Below are positions 7,754-17,600 of a stretch of 64,000 nucleotides of DNA, piece by piece. Each line of letters opens with the position of its first letter. Position 1 is the first letter of the stretch. The stretch comes from J038 sp034437535 (lineage in GTDB: Bacteria; Chloroflexota; Anaerolineae; Aggregatilineales; Phototrophicaceae). A model generated the notes under the pieces. The model had not been told where the DNA came from. It ran no database searches and worked only from the letters and a program-made list of their open reading frames with translations. The position numbers and the translations under genes were made by a program. The DNA lies in the NCBI GenBank assembly GCA_034437535.1, contig DAOTTZ010000073.1, positions 9,427-73,426 on the forward strand, written 5' to 3'.

Positions 7754-9907
7754 TCAAGGTGGTGGCTGGCCCGCGTCGGGATTTTCCAGGTAGAAGAAAG
7801 CATACTGGTGATACGGATCCATACTCGGCATCGTGTAATCCGGCGGGCCGATCTCACGAGTCAACCGCGCCAGGAACTCCGGGTTATACGGCGCGATGAC
7901 ATACAATTGATTCTTGCTCTGGTCGGGTGTCAATAACGCACTCATCTCGGTCTCGCCGGGCGTTTGCGCATAGATTAACGTGGTCGGATCTTCCCCGCCG
8001 CGCACAAAGTACAGGTAACGGCGCAGATGATCGTAAAAGAAGGGAAAATTGCTCACCACGTAAATATCGGTGTGGGGCGGCACTTGCGCCGCCTGCTGGA
8101 TCGCCATGTCACGGGCGGTCGCCGGGCCATAGGTCGCCATGTAATCCGGTATATGCGTCTGGAAGTAGTAGCGCACGTTATCTTCCGCCAGCGGGACGAA
8201 AGCGATCACACAGATCAACACCGCCGCCGGCCACGCGACCAGCAACCGCGCCACAGCATACGCCCCCCACGCCGCCAGCATCGCCAACGCCGGCAAGATC
8301 ACGACGTAGCGCGGGGCGTCGGCCTGTTCGATTAGCAGACTGATCCCCAGGATGAAGCCAGCCAGCCACACCACCAGCAAGCTACCTGGCAGAGAGCGAC
8401 CACGCCACAGCGCGACCCCGACCCCCATCAATACCAGCGGCACCCAGGCCGGCGGGATGATGCCGGTCGCGCCGCCGTAAAATTCGCTCTCATCGGGCCG
8501 GGCCAACAAAGCATGCACCGGCCCGGCCAGTTGTTGGTCATAATCGGTGAGTAAGTCTTCCGGCAGGCGGCTCTCGGTCTCCAGGCGCGGCGCGACTTGC
8601 TCCGACGCGGTGATCGTCGTCCAGTAATACGGCCCGATGACGATCACGAAGACCACCAGCAGAACACGCAGGCCGCCTTCCGGGCGGGGGATACGCCCGC
8701 GCCGTGCCCGCCATAACCAGATCCCCAACCACAGCGCGAAGACCGGCGCATACAGCAGACGCCCACCCTCATAAAAATAATGGGTGAGGCCCAGGCTAGC
8801 CCCGGCCAGCGCGAAATAAGGCAAAGTCGGGGTGTTTAACCGCCACCAGCCGCCCTGCTCCGGCACATAGCGGAAGGCTCCGGCGGGCCGGGTGGTGTTC
8901 AAGGCCAGGGCCAGCAAGCCGACCGCCAGCAGGAAGAACAGCGGATCCGCGATGTTATTCAACCCGATGCGGCTGAAGTGGATGTGCGCCGGGAACGTCG
9001 CCAGGGCCAGGGCCGCCAACAACGGGATGAACGGCTGACGGAACAGGACGCGGCTCGTCCACCAGGTCAGCGCGACCGTCAACGTGCCGAAGATCACGCT
9101 AATCATGCGTATCCCGGCCAGATCCGGCCCGGTCAGGTCGATCACGCCCTTTTGCAGGACAATAAACAACCAGCTAAAGCGGGCGATGAGGCCGTAAGGC
9201 GTCAGGATATTGGTGGCTGGTTCCCGGCTGAGTTGATTCACGGCTTGCACACTGATGATCTCATCAATCAAGCGCGGGATGGCGGTATCAAGCTGGTTCA
9301 GCCGGACTAACGCGGCCAACCCCAGGATCACGACCAGCACCGACAATTCCAGCGTCAGCCGGGGTGTCAACGTCACTGTGAATTGCCGCCGCCAGACCTG
9401 CCACCCGCCGCCCATCCCCAGCACGACCAACCCGATACCACCCAACAGGCCGGCGGTCTGCACACCGTAATGCATATCCGGCCAGAGCGTGACCGCGATC
9501 AACGCCAGGATGCCAAGCTGGGTTGTGCGGCGCATCAGCCCGGCCCGCAGAACATCACGCCCGGTACTGGTCGGGGGCGCGGCTTCGTCCGTTTCGTCTG
9601 CTTCGTCTGATTGCAGGGCTAAAGCCAGAATCACGCCGACCAGCCCGGCCCAGGCCCAGCGTAAGCCCGGTGCCATATCCGCCACGTTGATCAACCCGCC
9701 GCCGTGCACCAGGCACCCCACGCCGACCCCGGCGCAGGCCCAGCGCAACACACCCGGTTTGATCCCGGCCCGCAAGCCGATCAACGTGAGGAAGACCAAC
9801 CCCACCGCACCCAATGTACCCGCCCCTAGCTCACGCGGCAGGATGAGTGTTGCCAATGTCGCCAACAGCAGAAGCCAGGCGATGCGTCGTTCCAGCGTGT
9901 TACTCAT
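7754..9907 (-). CDS. ArnT/PMT-like polytopic membrane glycosyltransferase (GT39/GT83 type)
   Basis: Start set at ATG 9907, 7 bases after the stop of the preceding paralogue. The protein (~717 residues) is dominated by hydrophobic helices. After ~190 residues of membrane segments comes LIDEIISVQAVNQL, where the DE pair matches the catalytic acidic motif in the first extracytoplasmic loop of PMT/ArnT enzymes. It continues with LALATFPAHIHFSRIGLNNIA, LTHYFYEGGRLL and PRYVVILPALAMLAAWG. Such enzymes transfer sugars from polyprenyl-phosphate donors to lipids or proteins outside the membrane. The last ~120 residues form an exported soluble tail. It shares motif order with its upstream neighbour and was probably formed by tandem duplication; donor and acceptor unknown. 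Confidence 0.82.
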   Translation of the reverse strand: MSNTLERRIAWLLLLATLATLILPRELGAGTLGAVGLVFLTLIGLRAGIKPGVLRWACAGVGVGCLVHGGGLINVADMAPGLRWAWAGLVGVILALALQSDEADETDEAAPPTSTGRDVLRAGLMRRTTQLGILALIAVTLWPDMHYGVQTAGLLGGIGLVVLGMGGGWQVWRRQFTVTLTPRLTLELSVLVVILGLAALVRLNQLDTAIPRLIDEIISVQAVNQLSREPATNILTPYGLIARFSWLFIVLQKGVIDLTGPDLAGIRMISVIFGTLTVALTWWTSRVLFRQPFIPLLAALALATFPAHIHFSRIGLNNIADPLFFLLAVGLLALALNTTRPAGAFRYVPEQGGWWRLNTPTLPYFALAGASLGLTHYFYEGGRLLYAPVFALWLGIWLWRARRGRIPRPEGGLRVLLVVFVIVIGPYYWTTITASEQVAPRLETESRLPEDLLTDYDQQLAGPVHALLARPDESEFYGGATGIIPPAWVPLVLMGVGVALWRGRSLPGSLLVVWLAGFILGISLLIEQADAPRYVVILPALAMLAAWGAYAVARLLVAWPAAVLICVIAFVPLAEDNVRYYFQTHIPDYMATYGPATARDMAIQQAAQVPPHTDIYVVSNFPFFYDHLRRYLYFVRGGEDPTTLIYAQTPGETEMSALLTPDQSKNQLYVIAPYNPEFLARLTREIGPPDYTMPSMDPYHQYAFFYLENPDAGQPPP

Positions 9908-9914
9908 GGGGCTG

Positions 9915-12332
9915 TCACTCCGGCACCGAGTCGATGGCTTGCTGAGACGCTGGCAGGAAGAACAGCACAAATTGAGTCGTCTGGCTGGGTATAAAGTCGC
10001 TGTATTGCGGTTCGCTCAACACATCCTCCGGGTATTTCGCCCGCAAGCGTTCGATCAAGACGAGATTCCCCGGCGGCAGGAAAAAGGCGTGGTTCAACGT
10101 GCGGTTGAGCGTCAGCAGATAGGCATCGGTAAACTGAAACGGGGCCATCGAATTCACCCAAACGGATCGATACGGCCCGCCGCGCAGATAATGGAGCTTG
10201 TTATTCAGGTCGGCCCCATAACGGGGTGGATCATCAACAATGTGAATCTGGGTATCAACCGGGAAGCCCACCGAACGATACATCGCGTCTTCGACATCCA
10301 GGTTGCGCCCGCGTTGTTCCTGCCGGAATTGCACGTTGTAGCGTTCCATGTATGGCCCGGTGAAGTACCACACCATCACCGTCCCCAGGAGCGCGACACA
10401 GGCCGTCAGCAGATAACGCCGCGTCCGGTTCCCTGTCGGGAACAATCCACCAACGATCACATCAAGGCCCAGGGCCAGGGCCAACGCCAGGGCCGGATAC
10501 GCCACCACATACCGGGCGGAAATACGGCTTTGCTCCATGAAGGTATTGCCCAACCAGGTCAACAAAATCCACAGTAGAACCAGAATCCCCCCGGCCTGGG
10601 CCACCGTGCGGGCGCGGGCCGCCGCACCCTGGGCCGCGCCGACCGTCGCCAACCACAACGCATAAGTCATCCCGGCGAAGAACAACGGCAGGGCCAAGCG
10701 CGGAATCATCGGCTCATCCCCGCCCACATACAACGCGGACGGCGGAACAGCCGTGTGAATCAGATAGGCTTCGTTCAGCCGGTTGACGAAATGCGAAGCC
10801 AACGCCTGCGGCGAGTCGATCTCGCTGACGGTATCTCCCCCGATGCCAGCGGAGTCCATACGCTCCGCGATGGATTGTTGACGCCCGGCCAACGTGTAAT
10901 AGACCGGGGCGGCCACCATCACCGCCGCGATGACCAACAAAAAGATCGCCATCATGCGCTTGCGGCGGCGTGTCTGGTCAATGACCGGACGGCTGGCCGT
11001 CCCGCTGAAGGCCGCCAGCAAAAAGCGGCCACGGTCGGTCACCGCTGATGCCAGCCCGTAAGCCATCAGCCAGCCACCGGCCAACGCCGGGAAGAGAAAC
11101 CGCCCGCCTTCATAAAAGTATTGCGTCAGCCCCAGGCACACCCCGGCCCAGGCGAAATGCCCCGGCATACGATCCGGGTACTTGATCCCCCGCGCCAGGA
11201 AGAAAAACACCAGGCACCCCAACACCGGGTCAACGATGTTGTTCAACCCGATGCGGCTCCACTGCACATGCACCGGCAAGACGGCCAACAGCGCGGCAGA
11301 GACCAACGCCACCCGCCGCCCGAACAACACCCGCGCCAGCAAATACAACGCGACGACGTTCAACACGCCGAACAAACTGCTGACGATCCGCAGGCCGTCC
11401 AGGTCATTGCCCAGCAGATACACGCCGTGTAATTGCATGTACGGATACACGTAAGGAAAGGCCGCCACCGAACTGAACGGAATCAGCAACAGCACATTGG
11501 GGTTGGCCCAAAAATGGGTGATCGGGTTGGAAAAGTGGATCTCGTCGATCCAGAAGCGTTGCGCGTCTTTGAGGTCGTACACGCGCAAGACCAGCGCAAC
11601 AACCAGAATCGCCAGCAGGCCGGCCACTTCGCGCCAATCTACCCGGCGCAATCGCTCTCGCCAGCGCACCCCGGCCACGCGCTCCCGCCGCAGATACGCC
11701 TTCGCCGTCCCGGTGGCATCCACCCGCACGAAGAACCAACGATACCCGGCCAAGCCATACCCCACCAGCAATACACCGCCCACCAGCAGGCCAAATTGCA
11801 GATGAGTCGAGACGCGCAGGAGCGGTTGCAAGGCCAGCAGTTGCCCGTTGATCTCCGCCAGGACAGCCAGGGCACCCACCCCGGCCAAAAGCGGCACCCA
11901 GCGCACACTCATATTACTGATGGCGTCCTGGGCCGGGTTGGTGAGATCATCGGCGGCTTGAACCGGCAATAGATGCCTTAGATCAATCAGCAATAATCCG
12001 CTGAGGAGTGCGATCACCCCGGCGTAAACCCAGGTGGCCCCGGTCGGCGCGTAGTCCAGTTCAAGGTGATAATAGAGCGTGCCGACGGTAAACATAAAGA
12101 CCGCTATCAACACGACCAACCGGCCCGGCCACGCGCCATGAATCCAGGCCGGCCCGCCAAGCACGCGCCACCCCATCAAGCATCCCACCGCCACTAACAC
12201 GCTGAAGCTCACCACGAAGCGCGGGGCCAGCAGATGCAGGGCCAGGAGTTCGATCAACACCAGCACCACCAGCATCAAGCCAATCATGATTTGTGTGCGG
12301 CGGTCGTCGGTCGGTTGGCTCCGGGTTGTCAT
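9915..12332 (-). CDS. ArnT/PMT-like polytopic membrane glycosyltransferase (paralogue, first of the pair)
   Basis: An 805-residue multi-pass protein. The N-terminal ~230 residues are six or more TM helices; then FWIDEIHFSNPITHFW carries the catalytic-type acidic pair, followed by LLAVLPVHVQWSRIGLNNIV, LTQYFYEGGRFLFPALAGGW and ISARYVVAYPALALALALG. The C-terminal ~140 residues (after WYFTGPYMERYNVQFRQ) face outward. The shared RIGLNNI, YFYEGGR and RYVV signatures show common ancestry with the gene at 7754-9907. The two genes are separated by 7 bases and certainly cotranscribed. Function is inferred as polyprenyl-phosphate-sugar-dependent glycosyl transfer to cell-surface lipid or protein. Confidence 0.82.
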   Translation of the reverse strand: MTTRSQPTDDRRTQIMIGLMLVVLVLIELLALHLLAPRFVVSFSVLVAVGCLMGWRVLGGPAWIHGAWPGRLVVLIAVFMFTVGTLYYHLELDYAPTGATWVYAGVIALLSGLLLIDLRHLLPVQAADDLTNPAQDAISNMSVRWVPLLAGVGALAVLAEINGQLLALQPLLRVSTHLQFGLLVGGVLLVGYGLAGYRWFFVRVDATGTAKAYLRRERVAGVRWRERLRRVDWREVAGLLAILVVALVLRVYDLKDAQRFWIDEIHFSNPITHFWANPNVLLLIPFSSVAAFPYVYPYMQLHGVYLLGNDLDGLRIVSSLFGVLNVVALYLLARVLFGRRVALVSAALLAVLPVHVQWSRIGLNNIVDPVLGCLVFFFLARGIKYPDRMPGHFAWAGVCLGLTQYFYEGGRFLFPALAGGWLMAYGLASAVTDRGRFLLAAFSGTASRPVIDQTRRRKRMMAIFLLVIAAVMVAAPVYYTLAGRQQSIAERMDSAGIGGDTVSEIDSPQALASHFVNRLNEAYLIHTAVPPSALYVGGDEPMIPRLALPLFFAGMTYALWLATVGAAQGAAARARTVAQAGGILVLLWILLTWLGNTFMEQSRISARYVVAYPALALALALGLDVIVGGLFPTGNRTRRYLLTACVALLGTVMVWYFTGPYMERYNVQFRQEQRGRNLDVEDAMYRSVGFPVDTQIHIVDDPPRYGADLNNKLHYLRGGPYRSVWVNSMAPFQFTDAYLLTLNRTLNHAFFLPPGNLVLIERLRAKYPEDVLSEPQYSDFIPSQTTQFVLFFLPASQQAIDSVPE

Positions 12333-12506
12333 CGCTTACTCTGTCCCTTACAGATCAATCCTACCTCTGCCATTATCGCTGTCTGGGCGGAAACTGCAAG
12401 CCCGCTTAAAACACGCAGGATCTGTTACTCACTGGCTCACGGCTTGTTCAGATCACCCTGCTATGCTGGGCCTATACTGACGGAATAAAGAGAAAGATGG
12501 TGTTGT

Positions 12507-13964
12507 ATGTATGATGTGATTGTCGTGGGGGGTGGCCCGGCGGGCGTGACCGCCGCACTCCAGGCGCGGGAATTGGGCGCGAAGACCGCGCTGGTAGAGC
12601 GGGGCCGCCTGGGTGGTACCTGTACCAATGATGGCTGTGTGCCGACGCGGGTGCTGGCGAAGGCCGCCCGCCTGATGCGCGATTATCAGCAGATGGCCCA
12701 TTACGGCCTGAAGACACGCGGTGCGCCAGAGGTTGACTTCCCGGCTGTATTGGCCCGCGCCGGGCAGGTCGTCTACCAGATGCACGAGAAGAAACAACTC
12801 ATCGACCATCTACAAGATGTCCAGGTCGATCTATTCAGCGAAGTGGGCGATGCCGCTTTCATTGACGCCCACACCCTCAGCCTGCCGGATGGCCGCACCC
12901 TCACCGGCGACCGCTTCATCCTGTGCGTGGGTGGATCTGCCCGGCGGTTGCCCATCCCCGGCGGGGAACACGCGCTGACTCATAGTGACGTGTGGACAAT
13001 GAAAAAACTCCCGCGTTCGGTCGCCATCATCGGCACCGGCGCGACCGGGTGCCAGTTGGCTTCCATCCTGAATGCCTTCGGGGTGCATGTCGTCCTGCTG
13101 GATATTGCGCCGCGCATCCTGCCGCCGGAAGACGCCGACGTGGCCGCGCTGGTGCAGGCCGAGTTTAAGGCCAACGGCATCGACGTCATCACCGGCATTA
13201 GCGGCGTAGACCGCATCGAAAAGTTCGGCGGGGCCACCCGGCTGGTCTACAGCAAAAACGACATACAACACACCCACCCGGTCGGCGCGGTGATTATAGC
13301 GGTCGGCTGGCCGGGCAATGTGGACGCGCTCCGGCTCGATCAAGCCGGGGTGGCGGTCGAACGGAATTACATCGTCACCGATACCCACCTCAAGACGACC
13401 GCCGACCACATCTATGCGGCGGGCGACATCACCGGGCGCATGATGCTGGTGCAAAGTGCCGGGTCTCAGGCGCGGGCGGCGGTAGAAAATGCCCTCAGCC
13501 ACGCCGATCAAGCCGCTGAGCACCGGTTGGTGCCGCATGGCGGCTTCACCGATCCGGAATATGCCGGGGTGGGCCTGACGGAAGACGCCGCCCGCCAGCA
13601 AAATCTGGATTACGTCGTGGCGACCGTGCCGTATGCTGATCTTGACCGGGCCGTGATCGATGATCGCACCGTCGGTCTGTTTAAGCTCATCGCAGACCGT
13701 GCCAGCCATCGCGTGCTAGGGGCGCATATCGTCGGGGAACAAGCCGTCGAAGTCGCTCAGTTGGTGGCGGCGGGCATGGCCGGGGAAATCACGGTCGATC
13801 AATTGGCCGAGATGGAATTGGCCTACCCCACCTTTGCCGCCATCGTCGGTCTGGCCGCCCGGCAGATCATCCGTGAGGTGGGCGCGGTAGAGATCGCGCC
13901 GGAATGGCGTGCGCTGGAAAAAGTGCGCGGCATCGAATGGGAACGTCAGGAAGCGATGGATTAA
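12507..13964 (+). CDS. FAD/NAD(P)-dependent disulfide reductase-like oxidoreductase (MerA/dihydrolipoamide dehydrogenase family)
   Basis: A 485-residue class I pyridine nucleotide-disulfide oxidoreductase. Residues 4-14 give the FAD-binding IVVGGGPAGV; GGTCTNDGCVPTR holds the redox pair Cys39/Cys44; a second Rossmann motif is SVAIIGTGATGCQLA (NAD(P)H); and IYAAGDITGRMMLVQ is the second FAD motif. The C-terminal dimerization domain (LGAHIVGEQAVEVAQLV) is complete, but the usual HPT...E active-site dyad is replaced by AYPTFAA (Tyr440), so the acid-base His and Glu of dihydrolipoamide dehydrogenases are missing. No E2 subunit or mer gene is nearby. An NAD(P)H-dependent reductase or transhydrogenase-like role is more likely than lipoamide turnover. 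It converges on the pentapeptide gene, their stops sharing TTAA. Confidence 0.87.
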   Translation: MYDVIVVGGGPAGVTAALQARELGAKTALVERGRLGGTCTNDGCVPTRVLAKAARLMRDYQQMAHYGLKTRGAPEVDFPAVLARAGQVVYQMHEKKQLIDHLQDVQVDLFSEVGDAAFIDAHTLSLPDGRTLTGDRFILCVGGSARRLPIPGGEHALTHSDVWTMKKLPRSVAIIGTGATGCQLASILNAFGVHVVLLDIAPRILPPEDADVAALVQAEFKANGIDVITGISGVDRIEKFGGATRLVYSKNDIQHTHPVGAVIIAVGWPGNVDALRLDQAGVAVERNYIVTDTHLKTTADHIYAAGDITGRMMLVQSAGSQARAAVENALSHADQAAEHRLVPHGGFTDPEYAGVGLTEDAARQQNLDYVVATVPYADLDRAVIDDRTVGLFKLIADRASHRVLGAHIVGEQAVEVAQLVAAGMAGEITVDQLAEMELAYPTFAAIVGLAARQIIREVGAVEIAPEWRALEKVRGIEWERQEAMD

Positions 13965-14590
13965 GCGGTTTCATCGGCTTCGCCCGCCGCCGGGTCAACC
14001 AACACCAGATCCATGCTCTCCAACAGACGGATGGCTTCCGGTAGGGCGAAGCGGGCCGCTTTGGTCGTGTTGTCGTTGAGGTTAAGCGTATAATTCTTGG
14101 CACCGACGAAGTTCGCCCGCGTCAGATCCGTCTGTAGGAAGATCGCGCTGGCGAAATCCGTCCCGGCGAAGTCGGCATCGGTCAAGTTAGCCTCTGCCAG
14201 ATTAATCTCGTGAGCGATGCAGTCCGTCATCACCGCGTTCTTGAGTTCCAGCCCCAGGAAGATGCCATAAGTCAGGTCACATGCCGTAAACGTCATCGCG
14301 CTGAGTTTGGTCGTCCACTGCGACCAATCAGCCTGTGTCCAATTGATGCCGAGCAGATTACAGCGGTCAAACCGGACTTTAGCAAAGGTGGTATTTTCGA
14401 CGTTGGTTAAGCGCATCGTGCAATCGTCGAACGTACAATCTAAGAAGTGGCACGCCTTGAATGCTACCTCAGAGAAATCACAGCGGGTGAAGGCGCACTC
14501 AACGAACTGAGTCTTGCTGATCGTCTGCGCCTTCAACGCCACGCGCTTAAAAGTCCGGCCCTCATAGGTATGATGGCTTGTGATCGCCAC
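13961..14590 (-). CDS. Pentapeptide-repeat protein
   Basis: A 209-residue soluble protein made largely of pentapeptide repeats A(D/N)LXX: for example FTRCDFSEVAFKACHFLDC, NLTDADFAGTDFASAIFLQ and TDLTRANFVGAKN. This predicts a right-handed quadrilateral beta-helix along residues ~25-170. The start is a GTG at 14590. Known members include DNA-mimic gyrase protectors of the Qnr/MfpA type and many of unknown role; the repeats here are irregular and Cys-rich (CxFxxC pattern) and do not let me choose. It lies 18 bases downstream of the giant protease gene on the same strand and is probably cotranscribed with it. Confidence 0.8.
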   Translation of the reverse strand: MAITSHHTYEGRTFKRVALKAQTISKTQFVECAFTRCDFSEVAFKACHFLDCTFDDCTMRLTNVENTTFAKVRFDRCNLLGINWTQADWSQWTTKLSAMTFTACDLTYGIFLGLELKNAVMTDCIAHEINLAEANLTDADFAGTDFASAIFLQTDLTRANFVGAKNYTLNLNDNTTKAARFALPEAIRLLESMDLVLVDPAAGEADETA

Positions 14591-14608
14591 TATGCGATCC
14601 CTGTGCGG

Positions 14609-17600
14609 TTACTCACTGCTGGCCTCTTCCGCCGGAGCCTCTTCCGCCGGATCTTCTTCGGCTTCTTCTTCAAAGTCATCGAACAGGAAGTCGAACAGCG
14701 CGTCTTCACTCAGGCCGCCTTCGATGGCCGCTTCGCTCAAGAAGAATTCGCTGATCGCCGATGTCTCGCCCAATTCCAGCGCGTTGACCGCATCCTGATT
14801 CGCCAGCAATTCCGCGATTTCTTCATCGGTAAAGCGGGCCGGTAGCAGTGTAAACGTCTCGGATATGGTCGAGCCGAGCGACCCGCTCCCCACATCAGCA
14901 TTTTGGAGTTGAAGCTGGTTGCCGATTGCGCTGTCGAATTGCACCGACGTCCCGGCGACGCCGGTCACGGTGGTCGGTCGCTGGATGTCACTGCCGGTAT
15001 CGGCCAACTGAATCCGCACCGACCCCGATAACACCTCCGACTCCCAACCGGAAGGCCGCCGCCGGGCGACGGTATCATCGAACACGTCGTCTTGCTCTGC
15101 CGTGCTGACGGTCTCCAGATCGTTAAACGACCCACGCCAGAAGAACATCGACCCGCCGGCGATCTCAAAGACCGCGCCGTTAATCTCCAGGTTGATGATC
15201 TCGTCGCTGGGCGTGGTCTGGATCAATACGCCGTTGAGCGCGGCCCCGCTCTGGCTTTCTTCCGCCAGTTGGATCTCGACCGATTGCATGGTCTGCCAGT
15301 GCGGGCGATTGGGATTACTCAGCGGCAGGCTCTGCCAGGCGTTGTAATCATCAAATGTGATGATGGCCGGGTTGATGCCTTCCGGCAGGAGCAAGGTACG
15401 GCGCACCCAACCCGTCCGCGACGGATCGTTGGGCACCTGCACGCGAAGCCATTCGCCATCATCAGAGCGGCCCACCGCCGTCACCACATCGTCGATGCCG
15501 AACGCCCCGTTGACGAACGCATCCGACGCTGGCACCCGGCGCATGTTGATGCGGTCGGTCAGTTCGCGGGTATCCGGGTGGACGATCATCTGAATTTCCG
15601 GCACCTGCCCGCCTTCCAGCACGGAGCGATTAAACACCGTCGCCCCACCGAACACGATCAACTGAATCGACTCGTCCGCGTTGTCATCGGGCAGGTTGGC
15701 TTGCAGGGTCAACACGGCCACGCTGAACGGATCAAACGAGCCATCCGGCAGGACGCCGACCTGAAAGCCCAACATCCGCTCAACCGGGGCCGTATCAGTC
15801 ACCTCACGCGGCACGATGTCACCGTCTTCCACGTAGATCGCCCGCAGAGCTTCGTCTTGCTGGCCGACATAACAGACCGTGTTCCAGCCACTATCCCGGC
15901 AGATGTCGTTGGCACTCACCAGGGCGGATTTCACAAAAGCGTTGCGATTCCCGGCGGCGTAACTACTACTCCCCGGCGGCGCGAAGCCATCCAGGATCGG
16001 TTCAAAGGTGTAGCGGATCACTTCGTCAGCGATAGCGTTATCGGGCGTCTCGAAGCGCAGACCGTACAGGCGGTTATTGATCTTGGCGACGTAAATTCGT
16101 CCGATAACATCCACACCGTCCCGGTTGACGCTGTATTGGGCCGTCTCCCAATCGTGATATTCGCCGTTGTAAAGCCGGAATTGGGCCGTCTCCCGGTTGA
16201 CGCCGTATTGGAACAAGAGATCATCCAGCGCGGCGCGGGTGTCTTCACCGGGCAGGCCGGCGACCGCGACCAAGCGGCGCGGTTCATTGGGCGGCGTGTA
16301 GACCGTCCAATCGCCTTCCGCCGCCACCCGCCATTGATTCCGCATCGGGTAGGGGATGCGCCGCTCTAAGAACTCGTAACGCCAGCGGGATGTGTCCAGG
16401 TCGGCCAACCGTTCGGCATCGAAGAACGCGATGCTGTTCAGGTAATTGTCAAACAAGGTCTCACGTTGGGCGGCCTGGGTAGAGCCGTCACGGGTATCCA
16501 CCGTGAATACCAGGCCGCGCCCGCCCTGCGCTGTCTCCCGGTGGAAGGCGACCGCCTCCCCGGTCCAGGTTGAGCCATCATCCAACTGATATTGATACCC
16601 GAAGATCACCGCGATGTCATCATGCCCCCGGTAGACTTCGGAATAGGTGCTCTGGTCGATGCCGTATCGCTTCTGCACTTCCTCTTTGATGGCGTAGACG
16701 TTATCCAGGGCGCGGAAGTAATACACGTTGAGTGTTGCGTCTCCATCCGGGCTGGAAGACGTCAGCCAGTTGCCCTGGTCGATCACGGGTGACCACCCCG
16801 CCGGACGCTGGAAGTTAATCCCCAGGTCAATATCAGCATAGCCCAACAACGACTCGTCATAAGCGGCGTTATCGACTTCAATTCGAGTCGAGTCGAAGCC
16901 GCTCACCCCGCCGAAGGCCCGCACCAAAAATCCAAGCTGATACGTCCCGCTGGCGGTCGGCTCGTTGCGCCAGCTTAGTCCTTGCGCCGGCCAGATGTAG
17001 CGCGTGCCCGGCTCCGGCTTGAGTTCGCCGTCAGGTGTCGCCAGATAACGATACACCTGGAACTCTGATCCGGACGGAATTTCGATGGTGGCAAGCGCAC
17101 CCGTCCGCCCCCGGCTGATGACGGTCTGCGTCTCACCTTCCAGGTCAAACACGACGGATACATCCTGCCATTCGTCGTCGAGTGTCTCCCGGTAGCGGCC
17201 CTCTAAGGACGCGGTATCCCCGGAGCGGCGCAAGAATTCCGGGCTGTTCGTCTCCCCATCACTGACGACCGGCAGTTCCAGCGGCAACCAGTTGAAGATC
17301 GCTTGATCCACCCCGGCCCGCCAGTTGTTGACCAGGGCCGCGCCGCCTTCCGCCAGCACTTCGGTCAAAATAGGGGTCTCCACCAGCCGGTACGTCTGGC
17401 CGTTTTCCACCCGGTCGATGGTCAACGCGCCGGATGCGATGCGCCGCCCGACGACTTCCACGCTGATGGTGGGCGGGAACGCGCTACTGCTCACATCCGG
17501 GTATACCCGCGTAACCGTGACTTCCGGCGCGATAGGCGGATGATACGTCGTGACCGAATCTTCCACCACCCACAGGCGCGGCGTGATGGCGTTGAAGTAA

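Noticed and set aside
9489..10577. 362-codon plus-strand frame opposite the glycosyltransferase genes
   Set aside because: Shadow of two membrane proteins; Thr/Arg/Pro-rich with no recognisable feature, and it crosses the junction of the two real genes.
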